This document shows, one piece after another, positions 26,830 to 33,737 of a stretch of DNA of 64,000 nt. How positions within the stretch are numbered: the first letter of the stretch is position 1; the number at the start of each line of letters is the position of its first letter. The position numbers were made by a program, and so were the translations under genes. The DNA lies in NCBI GenBank assembly GCA_020432165.1, contig JAGQGU010000004.1, forward strand, positions 62,001 through 126,000. Direction: 5' to 3'. Source of the stretch: Thermomicrobiales bacterium. GTDB lineage: Bacteria > Chloroflexota > Chloroflexia > Thermomicrobiales > UBA6265. The notes beneath the pieces were generated by a model. It saw only the letters and a list, made by a program, of their open reading frames with translations, was not told where the DNA came from and made no database searches.

Positions 26830-27441
26830 ATGAGCGATTATCCCGAACTGAACGGTAAAACGCGTGAAGACGCCTGGAATGTGATTACCGAGTGGATCCA
26901 GAGCGACAGCTTGCGCAAACACGTCCTTTCCGTCGAGACGGCTATGCGTGCCTATGCCGAGAAGCTGGGTCAACCAGTGGAAGCCTGGGGAATGCTGGGA
27001 CTGCTGCACGATTTCGACTTCGAGCGCTACCCGGATTTGGAACAGCATACCAAGGTGGGTTCGGCCTATCTGCGCGAGAACGGCTGGCCGGAATGGCTGG
27101 CAGACGGGCTACTGGCTCATGGCCTGGACGATTCGTATCCGCGTCTTACCGATTATGATCGCGCGCTCTTTGCCGTAGATGAGTTGACCGGCTTTGTTTC
27201 CGCGGTCGCACTGGTACGACCATCGAAAGCGGTCGCCGATGTGAAGGTCAGCTCCGTCACCAAGAAGCTCAAGGACAAGGCGTTCGCGGCGGCAATCCAC
27301 CGCGATGAACTCCGCCAGGGGGCAGAGGAGTTCGGTGTCGACTTCAACGAACACATAGGGTTTATCATTGAGGCGATGACTGCCAACGCCGAAGCACTCG
27401 GATTGGCGGGTATTCCCGAGAGTCAGGAATCTGACTCCTGA
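26830..27441 (+). CDS. HD-domain hydrolase, function unknown
   Basis: A 203-residue HD-superfamily protein. Metal ligands are visible as the N-terminal His in LRKHVLSVETAM, the HD pair in GLLHDFDFERYPD, and a later His in LLAHGLDD followed by ALFAVDELTG. HD proteins act as phosphohydrolases on nucleotides or similar esters. It begins 6 bases after queA and is probably in the ruvB operon. The substrate cannot be told from sequence. Confidence 0.8.
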   Translation: MSDYPELNGKTREDAWNVITEWIQSDSLRKHVLSVETAMRAYAEKLGQPVEAWGMLGLLHDFDFERYPDLEQHTKVGSAYLRENGWPEWLADGLLAHGLDDSYPRLTDYDRALFAVDELTGFVSAVALVRPSKAVADVKVSSVTKKLKDKAFAAAIHRDELRQGAEEFGVDFNEHIGFIIEAMTANAEALGLAGIPESQESDS

Positions 27442-27485
27442 CGTATCTCAGTGGCGATGTGGCCGCTGAATCAGAAAGGTTAAGC

Positions 27486-28010
27486 ATGGCTGCGAAGCAG
27501 TGGTCCAAGCCGTTCGAGAATTCGCTCGAAGAAGGCAAGACCTACAAGGCGAATCTGGAAACGAGTCACGGCACGATGGTCGTGGAGTTCTACGTGAGCG
27601 ATGCGCCAAACACGGTCAACAATTTCGTGAATCTGGTGAAGGAAGGGTATTACGACAATACGCCATTCCACCGCATCATCAAGGGATTCATGCTGCAGGG
27701 TGGTGATCCTACCGGTACCGGTATGGGTGGCCCGGGTTACAAGTTCGCCGATGAGAAGGTGTTGCGTCCATACACCAAGGGCACCATCGCCATGGCGAAT
27801 GCTGGTCCGAACACGAACGGCAGCCAGTTCTTCATCATGCATGCCGATTACCCGCTACCGCCGAACTACACCATCTTTGGCAAGGTTGTGGAAGGCACCG
27901 ATGTGATCGACACCATCGCGAATGTGCCGGTCGGTCGCAGCCGCAGTGGCGAGAATTCTGCTCCGCTTGAACCAGTTGTGCTGGTGAAGGCGACGGTTAC
28001 GGAAGAGTAA
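27486..28010 (+). CDS. Cyclophilin-type peptidyl-prolyl isomerase
   Basis: A 174-residue cytoplasmic cyclophilin. The start at 27486 follows AGAAAGGTTAAGC. Conserved residues are seen in FHRIIKGFMLQGGDPTGTGMG, the GPNTNGSQFFI core, and FGKVVEGTDVID. It lacks a signal peptide. It is the last gene before a strong hairpin terminator, 44 bases after the HD gene. Confidence 0.93.
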   Translation: MAAKQWSKPFENSLEEGKTYKANLETSHGTMVVEFYVSDAPNTVNNFVNLVKEGYYDNTPFHRIIKGFMLQGGDPTGTGMGGPGYKFADEKVLRPYTKGTIAMANAGPNTNGSQFFIMHADYPLPPNYTIFGKVVEGTDVIDTIANVPVGRSRSGENSAPLEPVVLVKATVTEE

Positions 28011-28035
28011 TCGTCCGCATCCAAACGCGTTGATT

Positions 28036-28069
28036 AAAGGGCTCCGGAATCATACTCACGGAGCCCTTT
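28036..28069. terminator. Bidirectional terminator between cyclophilin and SOS-type operon
   Basis: An 11-bp perfect stem (28036-28046 with 28059-28069) has AAA on the left arm and TTT on the right, so both convergent transcripts read into it. Confidence 0.85.
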
Positions 28070-28076
28070 GTCGTAT

Positions 28077-28274
28077 CTATGCGGCTTCAAGATCGGATTG
28101 ATATGCCTGCTCGTACTCTTCCAGCAGCTTGAGCCAGTATTGGACGTGACTGCCTGTTGGCTTGCCGGCGGCTTCAAGCTGGCGGATGATGCGATCGCCA
28201 TGTTCGAGTCTCTGCTCCAACTGGCTGATGAAATCCAGATCAGTTCGCTGCTGAGAATGCTTGATCACGTACAT
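28077..28274 (-). CDS. Small coiled-coil protein in the LexA-controlled operon
   Basis: A 65-residue, charged, helical protein (MYVIKHSQQRTDLDFI, then SQLEQRLEHGDRIIRQLEAA and HVQYWLKLLEEYEQAY) with heptad-like spacing, so a short coiled coil is likely. I do not recognise a family. It begins 12 bases after the Rad52-like gene, shares its promoter and ends just before the terminator. It may therefore be an SOS-induced accessory or regulatory peptide; this is inferred only from context. Confidence 0.65.
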   Translation of the reverse strand: MYVIKHSQQRTDLDFISQLEQRLEHGDRIIRQLEAAGKPTGSHVQYWLKLLEEYEQAYQSDLEAA

Positions 28275-28286
28275 AGTTGTTCCTTT

Positions 28287-28847
28287 CTAGGATGCCTGAG
28301 AGGCGACGGGACGACGGGCTTCCAGAAGATCAATGATGCCGCTGGCCTGGCGCTTGTTCATGCGATCGAATGGACCTCCGGTATGCTGCTGCACCAGCTG
28401 ATTCAGTGTTGAAGGATCCATCTTCATCTCCACCGCAATCTTCTTAATGCGGGCTACCTGTGGCGGCGTGGCCATATCCCCACTGATTGGTGCCGGACGC
28501 TGAGGTGGAGTCTCTTCGCTCACCGAATCGTCGATATCGTACGAACCGGAAGCGCCATAGCCGAGTGCTACCAGTGCACGACCGATTGCCTTGGTTTCCG
28601 CTTTCTCGATGTAGTTCTCAAAGTTCGCTTCGGTCTCGCTGCCCCAGCCAGTCGCAACACCACCCTCAGGTAGCTCGACGCGAGCACGCATCACGGCGCG
28701 GCCATGCTCGTGACTCACCAGCTCGCTTTCGAGCCTTGCATCTGGATGCTCAGACCGCATCCAGGCGATTCGCCACTTTACTTCCAGATAATCCTGTCCC
28801 TTGACTTTGCTGAGGTAGGCATTGGGATCGAAAACTTGTTGTGCCAT
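28287..28847 (-). CDS. Rad52/ERF-like single-strand annealing protein (probable)
   Basis: A 186-residue protein. The core motif ENYIEKAETKAIGRALVALGYG resembles the helix-strand signature of Rad52/ERF/DdrA-type annealing proteins, which usually reads AETKAxGRALAxxGYG (the segment given spans positions about 75-96). A flexible linker (about 97-120) leads to a C-terminal helical domain, ATPPQVARIKKIAVEMKM to RQASGIIDLLEARR, like those on phage annealing and ssDNA-binding proteins. The gene has a strong GGAGGT ribosome site and a promoter with two LexA boxes, which independently points to DNA repair. Family call is moderate because the N-terminal domain is divergent. Confidence 0.6.
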   Translation of the reverse strand: MAQQVFDPNAYLSKVKGQDYLEVKWRIAWMRSEHPDARLESELVSHEHGRAVMRARVELPEGGVATGWGSETEANFENYIEKAETKAIGRALVALGYGASGSYDIDDSVSEETPPQRPAPISGDMATPPQVARIKKIAVEMKMDPSTLNQLVQQHTGGPFDRMNKRQASGIIDLLEARRPVASQAS

Positions 28848-28867
28848 GTGAACCTCCAGATGTATCA

Positions 28868-28879
28868 GAACATGTGTTC
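28868..28879. promoter_or_regulatory. LexA box 2, downstream of the -10 box
   Basis: GAAC-N4-GTTC match with spacer ATGT, centred about ten bases downstream of the expected transcription start of the Rad52-like operon and 30 bases (about three helical turns) from the other box. Confidence 0.8.
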
Positions 28880-28891
28880 GTATCTATGGAG

Positions 28892-28921
28892 ATTATAGAA
28901 CACCCGTTCTATTTGTGTCAA
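28892..28921 (-). promoter_or_regulatory. Consensus sigma-70 promoter of the Rad52-like operon with an embedded LexA box
   Basis: On the minus strand TTGACA (28921-28916) and TATAAT (28897-28892) are both perfect, with an 18-base spacer. The spacer contains a full GAAC-N4-GTTC LexA box at 28898-28909. A promoter this strong with an operator inside it is the standard layout for tight repression and strong SOS induction. Confidence 0.88.
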
Positions 28922-29086
28922 TACCCTGCCTAAAAGGCGTAGTTGGGTGTTGACTCGATGCGAAATGATGGAGTTCGTGCGACAATACGGAAAGATTGTG
29001 CTGACTGTACGTCGGTGGCGTATTTCTGGATATGATGGCTGGTTGCGTATCGCACCAGATTTTGACCTAGTGAAGCGAGGTGACCC

Positions 29087-30226
29087 GTGAAGGTTTCATG
29101 CCTTCAGGAACAACTACAGCGTGGCCTCAGTCGCGTAAGCCGTGCTGTATCGACGCGATCAACCCTGCCGGTGCTGAGTAATGTGTTGCTCTCCACTGAT
29201 CGTGGGCGATTGCGCATTGCCGCTACCGACATGGCGGTGGGTGTCACCACGTGGATCGATGCTGTGATTGAGGAGGAGGGTGCACTCACGGTTGATGCCC
29301 GCCTGCTGGGTGAGTTCGTGAACACACTTCCGGCCGGCGATGTCTCGCTGACCTCCGATTCCGTACGCATGAGCATGACCGTCCAGTCCGGCCGTGATAA
29401 AGCCACGATCAACGGTCTCGATGCCGACGATTTTCCGGTGCTGCCATCCGTCTCTGGCGATGGTTTCACCGTGGATATCAATGGCCAGCGCTTGCGTGAG
29501 GCTATCACCATGGTCGAGTTCTCGGCCGCTACAGATGAAAGCCGACCAGTGCTTGCCGGCGTCCTCACGCGCTTTGACGGTGATACGATGACGCTCGCCT
29601 CGGCTGACGGTTTCCGTATGGCCGTGATCGATCAGCCACTGGAGACACCGGTGGATGGTCGCCACGATTTCATCGTGCCGGCGCGCGCTTATCGCGAGTT
29701 TGCACGCATCATCGGTGATTTCGATGAACCAGTGCGTCTTAGCCTTACGGCCAATCGTTCGCAGCTGGTGGCGCGCGTAGGTGATACCGAGTGGGTCAGC
29801 AGTCTTATAGACGGCACCTTCCCTGATGTGAAGCAGATCGTGCCGAAGGAGACCAGCACACGTATCGATCTGGGGCGAGAATCCCTTCTGCAGGCAGTGC
29901 GCCGCAGCAGCTTTTTTGCCCGCGAGAATAACGATGTGGTCTATCTCACCATCCAGCCAGGTGCCGATGAGTTGACGCCCGGTAGCGTAGAGATTAGCGC
30001 CACAGCCGCTGAGCGCGGGAATAGCCAGAGTTATGTCGATGCGAGTGTGACCGGTACGGAAATGCGCGTGGCCTTCAATAGCCATTACCTCACCGATGTC
30101 CTCGCGGTTCTGCGGACCGGGCAGGTCATGATTGGCCTGAATGGACCAAATGCCGCCGGGATCATTCGTGCCAGCGATCACCAAAACTGTACGCACGTGA
30201 TCATGCCGATGGTTATTGGCGGATAG
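29087..30226 (+). CDS. dnaN: DNA polymerase III sliding clamp (beta subunit)
   Basis: A 379-residue clamp with the three repeated beta-clamp domains. Typical pieces are RAVSTRSTLPVLSNVLLS and ATDMAVGV at the start, DDFPVLP, DESRPVLAGV and ADGFRMAV in the middle, and the terminal NCTHVIMPMVI for the canonical YxVMPM(R/K)L. The GTG start has GCGAGGTGA upstream. It is followed by recF as in the classic dnaA-dnaN-recF order, but dnaA is not upstream here. The 240 bases before it hold the opposite promoter and no clear DnaA boxes. Confidence 0.95.
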   Translation: MKVSCLQEQLQRGLSRVSRAVSTRSTLPVLSNVLLSTDRGRLRIAATDMAVGVTTWIDAVIEEEGALTVDARLLGEFVNTLPAGDVSLTSDSVRMSMTVQSGRDKATINGLDADDFPVLPSVSGDGFTVDINGQRLREAITMVEFSAATDESRPVLAGVLTRFDGDTMTLASADGFRMAVIDQPLETPVDGRHDFIVPARAYREFARIIGDFDEPVRLSLTANRSQLVARVGDTEWVSSLIDGTFPDVKQIVPKETSTRIDLGRESLLQAVRRSSFFARENNDVVYLTIQPGADELTPGSVEISATAAERGNSQSYVDASVTGTEMRVAFNSHYLTDVLAVLRTGQVMIGLNGPNAAGIIRASDHQNCTHVIMPMVIGG

Positions 30227-30239
30227 GCATTCGGAGCGA

Positions 30240-31421
30240 ATGCACGTCTCGAAAATCACGCTCGATCAATTTCGACGATACGACCATCTCGGCATGGATA
30301 TCCCCGAGGCCGGGCTTCGGATCGTCGGACGCAATGCTTCCGGGAAGACCAGCTTTCTGGAAGCATTGTTGTTGTTGGCTACAACCAAATCACCGCGAGT
30401 CAGTACCGAACGAGAACTGATTCGTTGGGGTAGTGGTGTGGATTACGGCCTGCAACCATATGCACGTATCTCCGCCAGAGTTCATACTGCGAATGGTGAG
30501 CATACGTTGGAGATTCGCCTGGAGGCGTCCGCCGCCAGCGATTCCGTTACGCGCAAAACCTGCCTGCTGGATGGCAAGAGCGTGCGGGCCGCAACACTTG
30601 TCGGTGTGCTCAAGGTTGTCGAATTCTCTCCGGAAGATGTTCAGCTTGTTACCGGACCACCTGCGGATAGACGACGGCAACTTGATATCCTCATCTCCCA
30701 AATCGATCGTCACTACATGCAGAGCAGCAGTCGGTATCAGAAGGTATTGACGCAGCGTAATGGTCTGCTCAAGGCATTTCAGCGTGATGGTGTGAGCTGG
30801 CGGAGCATTCCGGCAGTTGAGCAACTCTCGTTCTGGGACGATGAGTTGGCATTGCATGGTGCTCGTATCGTGGCCAAACGGGTTGAGGTTATCACGGCAC
30901 TGACCGAACGGGTGCAACATTGGTCGCGGGAGTTGTTGCGCGATCATCAGATGTCGTTGACTCTGACCTCCGGTATACCGCACGTTGATCGCTTGCTGAC
31001 CGTCCGTGGTGATGCGCCGGATCTGGAATCACACATTCGCGATACGTTCGCGCGGGAGTTGGAATCGGCAAGGCAGGAAGACTTCCGTCGCGGTGTGACC
31101 TCGATTGGACCACAGAGGGACGACATCACCATGACGATCGATGATCGGTCTCTGGCGGCCTATGGATCGCGAGGACAGCAGCGGCTCGGCGTCATTGCGC
31201 TCAAATTGAGCGAGGCCGATGTGATCCGTCAGCTCACCGGTGAGTTACCGGTCCTGCTGCTTGACGATGCTCTGAGCGAGCTTGATGAGCATCATAGTGC
31301 CTGGCTGCTGGAGAGTCTGGCTGCAGGTGACCGCCAACTGCTCCTTACATCGGCAGTCGATAGCACGCTGGATCGATCCGAACTGGCGCACCTGGAAGTG
31401 ATGTCACTCGAAGGCGATTGA
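30240..31421 (+). CDS. recF: DNA replication and repair protein RecF
   Basis: A 393-residue SMC-like ABC ATPase that loads RecA at gaps with RecO and RecR. Walker A GRNASGKTS is at 30-38, the ABC signature is SRGQQRLGVIALKLSE, and Walker B is PVLLLDDALSELD. The start at 30240 has CGGAGCG upstream; a TTG at 30216 overlapping dnaN is less likely. It lies 13 bases after dnaN. Confidence 0.94.
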   Translation: MHVSKITLDQFRRYDHLGMDIPEAGLRIVGRNASGKTSFLEALLLLATTKSPRVSTERELIRWGSGVDYGLQPYARISARVHTANGEHTLEIRLEASAASDSVTRKTCLLDGKSVRAATLVGVLKVVEFSPEDVQLVTGPPADRRRQLDILISQIDRHYMQSSSRYQKVLTQRNGLLKAFQRDGVSWRSIPAVEQLSFWDDELALHGARIVAKRVEVITALTERVQHWSRELLRDHQMSLTLTSGIPHVDRLLTVRGDAPDLESHIRDTFARELESARQEDFRRGVTSIGPQRDDITMTIDDRSLAAYGSRGQQRLGVIALKLSEADVIRQLTGELPVLLLDDALSELDEHHSAWLLESLAAGDRQLLLTSAVDSTLDRSELAHLEVMSLEGD

Positions 31422-31434
31422 TCCCATATCTCCC

Positions 31435-31463
31435 TTGTCAGTAAGGGAGTGGTGCGGTAGTAT
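31435..31463 (+). promoter_or_regulatory. Promoter of tRNA-Glu
   Basis: TTGTCA (31435-31440) and TAGTAT (31458-31463) with a 17-base spacer, ending 18 bases before the tRNA. Confidence 0.78.
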
Positions 31464-31481
31464 TCCTTTCGTTGCGCAAGC

Positions 31482-31558
31482 GGCCCGTTCGTCTAGCGGC
31501 CTAGGACACCGCCCTCTCAAGGCGGAGATCAGGGGTTCGAATCCCCTACGGGCTACCA
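31482..31558 (+). tRNA. tRNA-Glu (anticodon CTC), CCA encoded
   Basis: Acceptor GGCCCGT with ACGGGCT (one G-U), anticodon stem CCGCC/GGCGG with loop CTCTCAA (anticodon CTC), T-loop TTCGAAT, encoded CCA. Confidence 0.95.
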
Positions 31559-31563
31559 ACGTA

Positions 31564-31603
31564 AATCGCCGGTGGAGAGAATCCACCGGCGATTCTTACT
31601 TTT
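31564..31603 (+). terminator. Terminator of tRNA-Glu
   Basis: A 13-bp perfect stem (31564-31576 with 31582-31594), 5-base loop, followed by CTTACTTTT. The next 236 bases before the folD stop hold only a 5-bp hairpin near 31620 and no gene that I can support. Confidence 0.88.
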
Positions 31604-31839
31604 CCCGGTTAACGAGACAGTCCCAGAGGGACCTGGTTATCAACGTGTGTGCAACCGTAGCAATACAACGCCCCGCAACGTGTAGAGCTCGTGCCGCGCA
31701 CCGCGCGAAACAGTCGGGAAGTGAATAAAGCCCCGCAGCGATACTCACACACCATTCCGAGCGTGAAGACTCAACCAGTCCACCAGGGACTGTACGTACA
31801 TTCTATACGTGATGCATTACAGGTGTCAAAGTAGATGCG

Positions 31840-32844
31840 TTAGTCCTGCAACTGAATCGGTTCCAGAAACTCAGAAATATCCGGAAGTGGGCATTGCAGC
31901 ATTGCCTCCAGCTCCTGCAGGGCATCGAGTGTGCCCTCAAGTTGGGCGAAGCCTGCCGCCAGCACATTCCGCGCCAGCACCATTGCCGTGACCGGTCCGG
32001 TTCCTCCCGGAGTCGGGGTTATGGCAGAGGCGATACCCTCCAGGCTGGCAATATCCGAATCGCCAACCACTTTGCCGTCTGCTGTCACATTTACGCCGAA
32101 GTCCAGCACCAGCGCACCCTTGCGCACCATCCTGCCGGTAACAAGTCCGGGTTTGCCCGCAGCGACACAAACGATCTCCGCGCGTCGCAAGTGCTGTGAC
32201 AGGTTCTTTGTCTTGCTGTGGCAGAGAGTCACCGTTGCATTCGCGTGCGACAGCATGGTCGAGAGCGGTCGCCCCACGACATTGCTACGTCCGACCACCG
32301 CGACGTTGGCCCCACAGAGATCGACACCGTAATAACGGAGGAGCTCGAGTCCACCTGCTGGCGTGCTCGGCTTCAGACTCGGCAGCCCCAGGTGGAGTCG
32401 GCCTGCATTGACCGGGCTAATGCCATCAACATCCTTGAGCGGCGAGATGTTCTCCAGCACCACATGAGGATCCAGATGCTTTGGTAATGGCATCAGCACG
32501 AGGATGCCAGTCACGTCCGGATCGTTGTTGAGCGCCTGAATGGCTCTGGCCAATTGGCTATTCGTGGTTTCTGTCGGTAGTTCCACCTTGCGGTGAGCGA
32601 TCTCCACCTTCTTAAAGGTGCGTTCAATCGAGGCACGATACGCCAATGCTGCGGCATCGCTGCCAACCAGGAGCGTTGCCAACGTCGGGCTTGTACCGCT
32701 CTGATCCTCAAAAAGCGTCTTCGCCGAAGCAATCGTCTGCCGAAGCATCTTTGCTGGCTCTGCACCACGCAACACTCGAGTCTGAATTTCGGTCAAGATG
32801 GGGATTCCTTCCGGAGGAGCCGACAGTGGCTTCGACACACGCAT
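31840..32844 (-). CDS. folD: FolD-like methylene-tetrahydrofolate dehydrogenase/cyclohydrolase homologue with altered active site
   Basis: A 334-residue FolD-fold protein. FolD normally makes 10-formyl-THF from 5,10-methylene-THF in two steps. The NADP domain is intact (VVGRSNVVGRPLS, TPTPGGTGPVTAMVLARN) and KDVDG keeps the conserved Asp (D138). However, the catalytic lysine of the YxxxK motif is Ile73 (AYRASIERTF) and the glutamine of the VQLPLP motif is Leu117 (ILVLMPLP). The N- and C-terminal extensions make it about 45 residues longer than usual. Cyclohydrolase activity is therefore doubtful. It is a single gene with a TATACT box upstream at 32863-32858. Confidence 0.85.
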   Translation of the reverse strand: MRVSKPLSAPPEGIPILTEIQTRVLRGAEPAKMLRQTIASAKTLFEDQSGTSPTLATLLVGSDAAALAYRASIERTFKKVEIAHRKVELPTETTNSQLARAIQALNNDPDVTGILVLMPLPKHLDPHVVLENISPLKDVDGISPVNAGRLHLGLPSLKPSTPAGGLELLRYYGVDLCGANVAVVGRSNVVGRPLSTMLSHANATVTLCHSKTKNLSQHLRRAEIVCVAAGKPGLVTGRMVRKGALVLDFGVNVTADGKVVGDSDIASLEGIASAITPTPGGTGPVTAMVLARNVLAAGFAQLEGTLDALQELEAMLQCPLPDISEFLEPIQLQD

Positions 32845-33198
32845 CGTGTCTTCCGCAAGTATACCAACCCCTGACAGGCTTCAGAACGGCAGAAACATGG
32901 TGATATGGGGCAGATGCCCCACCTTTACGCGACACCTATCCCCGATAATGCCAGCATGACGACAGTAACCGCCAGTGAATCTGCACTCCGCCGAATCCGC
33001 CCCGGGAAATGACATGAAAGGGGAGTTTTGGACAGCGAGACTGCCATTTCTGTGAATAGTACGTACACAGCTATTGACATGGTGGCAACAGGCCTGTACT
33101 ATCGATTCATCGTCAGTGATCGAGCGTGACCAATCGGCAATTCGGTCAACTGAACCAAAAATAGTCATGCCGGTTTGGCACATGAAGGCGGGGATGAG
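32845..33198. other. Intergenic region between folD and the Xre regulator
   Basis: A 354-base divergent spacer. It holds the folD -10 box, a 7-bp inverted repeat TGGGGCA-GA-TGCCCCA at 32906-32921, and the strong Xre promoter at 33074-33102 flanked by ATAGTAC (33056-33062) and its inverse GTACTAT (33096-33102). No additional coding sequence was recognised. Confidence 0.6.
33074..33102 (+). promoter_or_regulatory. Strong promoter of the Xre regulator gene
   Basis: Perfect TTGACA (33074-33079) and TACTAT (33097-33102) with a 17-base spacer. The -10 box is half of an ATAGTAC/GTACTAT inverted repeat spanning the promoter, which would suit autoregulation. The leader would be about 90 bases. Confidence 0.75.
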
Positions 33199-33600
33199 AT
33201 GCAGAGTAGTGATCAGTTCGGAAGTGCACTGAAGCGATTCCGTGAGGCGCGTCGAGTGAGCCAGAGCAAACTGGCCGAGCGCGCCGGTTTCGACCACAGC
33301 TATGTGAGCCGTCTCGAGAGTGGCGCTCGCACACCAACCCGTGACGCGGTGCAGCAGCTTGCGGAAGCGCTGGAGCTTGATCGCTTGCAGCAGGATGAGT
33401 TGTTGGCCTCGGCTGGCTTCCTGCCGCAGGAAGTTTCCAGCTTGCTCTCCAGTGAGCCGGAGATTACGGATGTATTGGCGCTCCTGCAGAATACCTCCAT
33501 GCCAGAGGATTATCGCCAGACCATGCGTCAGGTTCTGCGCGTCATCGCTGACCAGGCTCGCCTGGTCCTTAAGGAAAGCGACCGCGTTTCGGTAGCCTAG
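33199..33600 (+). CDS. Xre-family helix-turn-helix regulator
   Basis: A 133-residue DNA-binding protein. Residues about 8-65 form the Cro/CI-type HTH (LKRFREARRVSQSKLAERAG, FDHSYVSRLESGARTPTRDA), followed by a short helical tail with LQQDELLASAGFLPQEV that is common in Chloroflexota and actinobacterial regulators and probably mediates dimerisation. The start at 33199 has GGGGATGAG upstream. No target is apparent besides its own palindromic promoter; dnaE follows after 137 bases. Confidence 0.85.
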   Translation: MQSSDQFGSALKRFREARRVSQSKLAERAGFDHSYVSRLESGARTPTRDAVQQLAEALELDRLQQDELLASAGFLPQEVSSLLSSEPEITDVLALLQNTSMPEDYRQTMRQVLRVIADQARLVLKESDRVSVA

Positions 33601-33737
33601 GTTTATATCGCGAAGTAACTCGCGGTTGCGTATCCCCGCACGCTCGCCGCGAGTTTTGAAACACGGCATACTTGGCTCCGACGCCCCAAACAGGGTGTAT
33701 CTCGGAGCCAACGCGTCTTAAAGAGAGATTCCCCGCA

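Noticed and set aside
28922-29086. Replication origin next to dnaN
   Set aside because: No repeated DnaA boxes or AT-rich unwinding region could be recognised.
32906-32921. TGGGGCA/TGCCCCA repeat as a copy of the element at 46752
   Set aside because: Only the GGGGCA core is shared; there is no surrounding junction structure.
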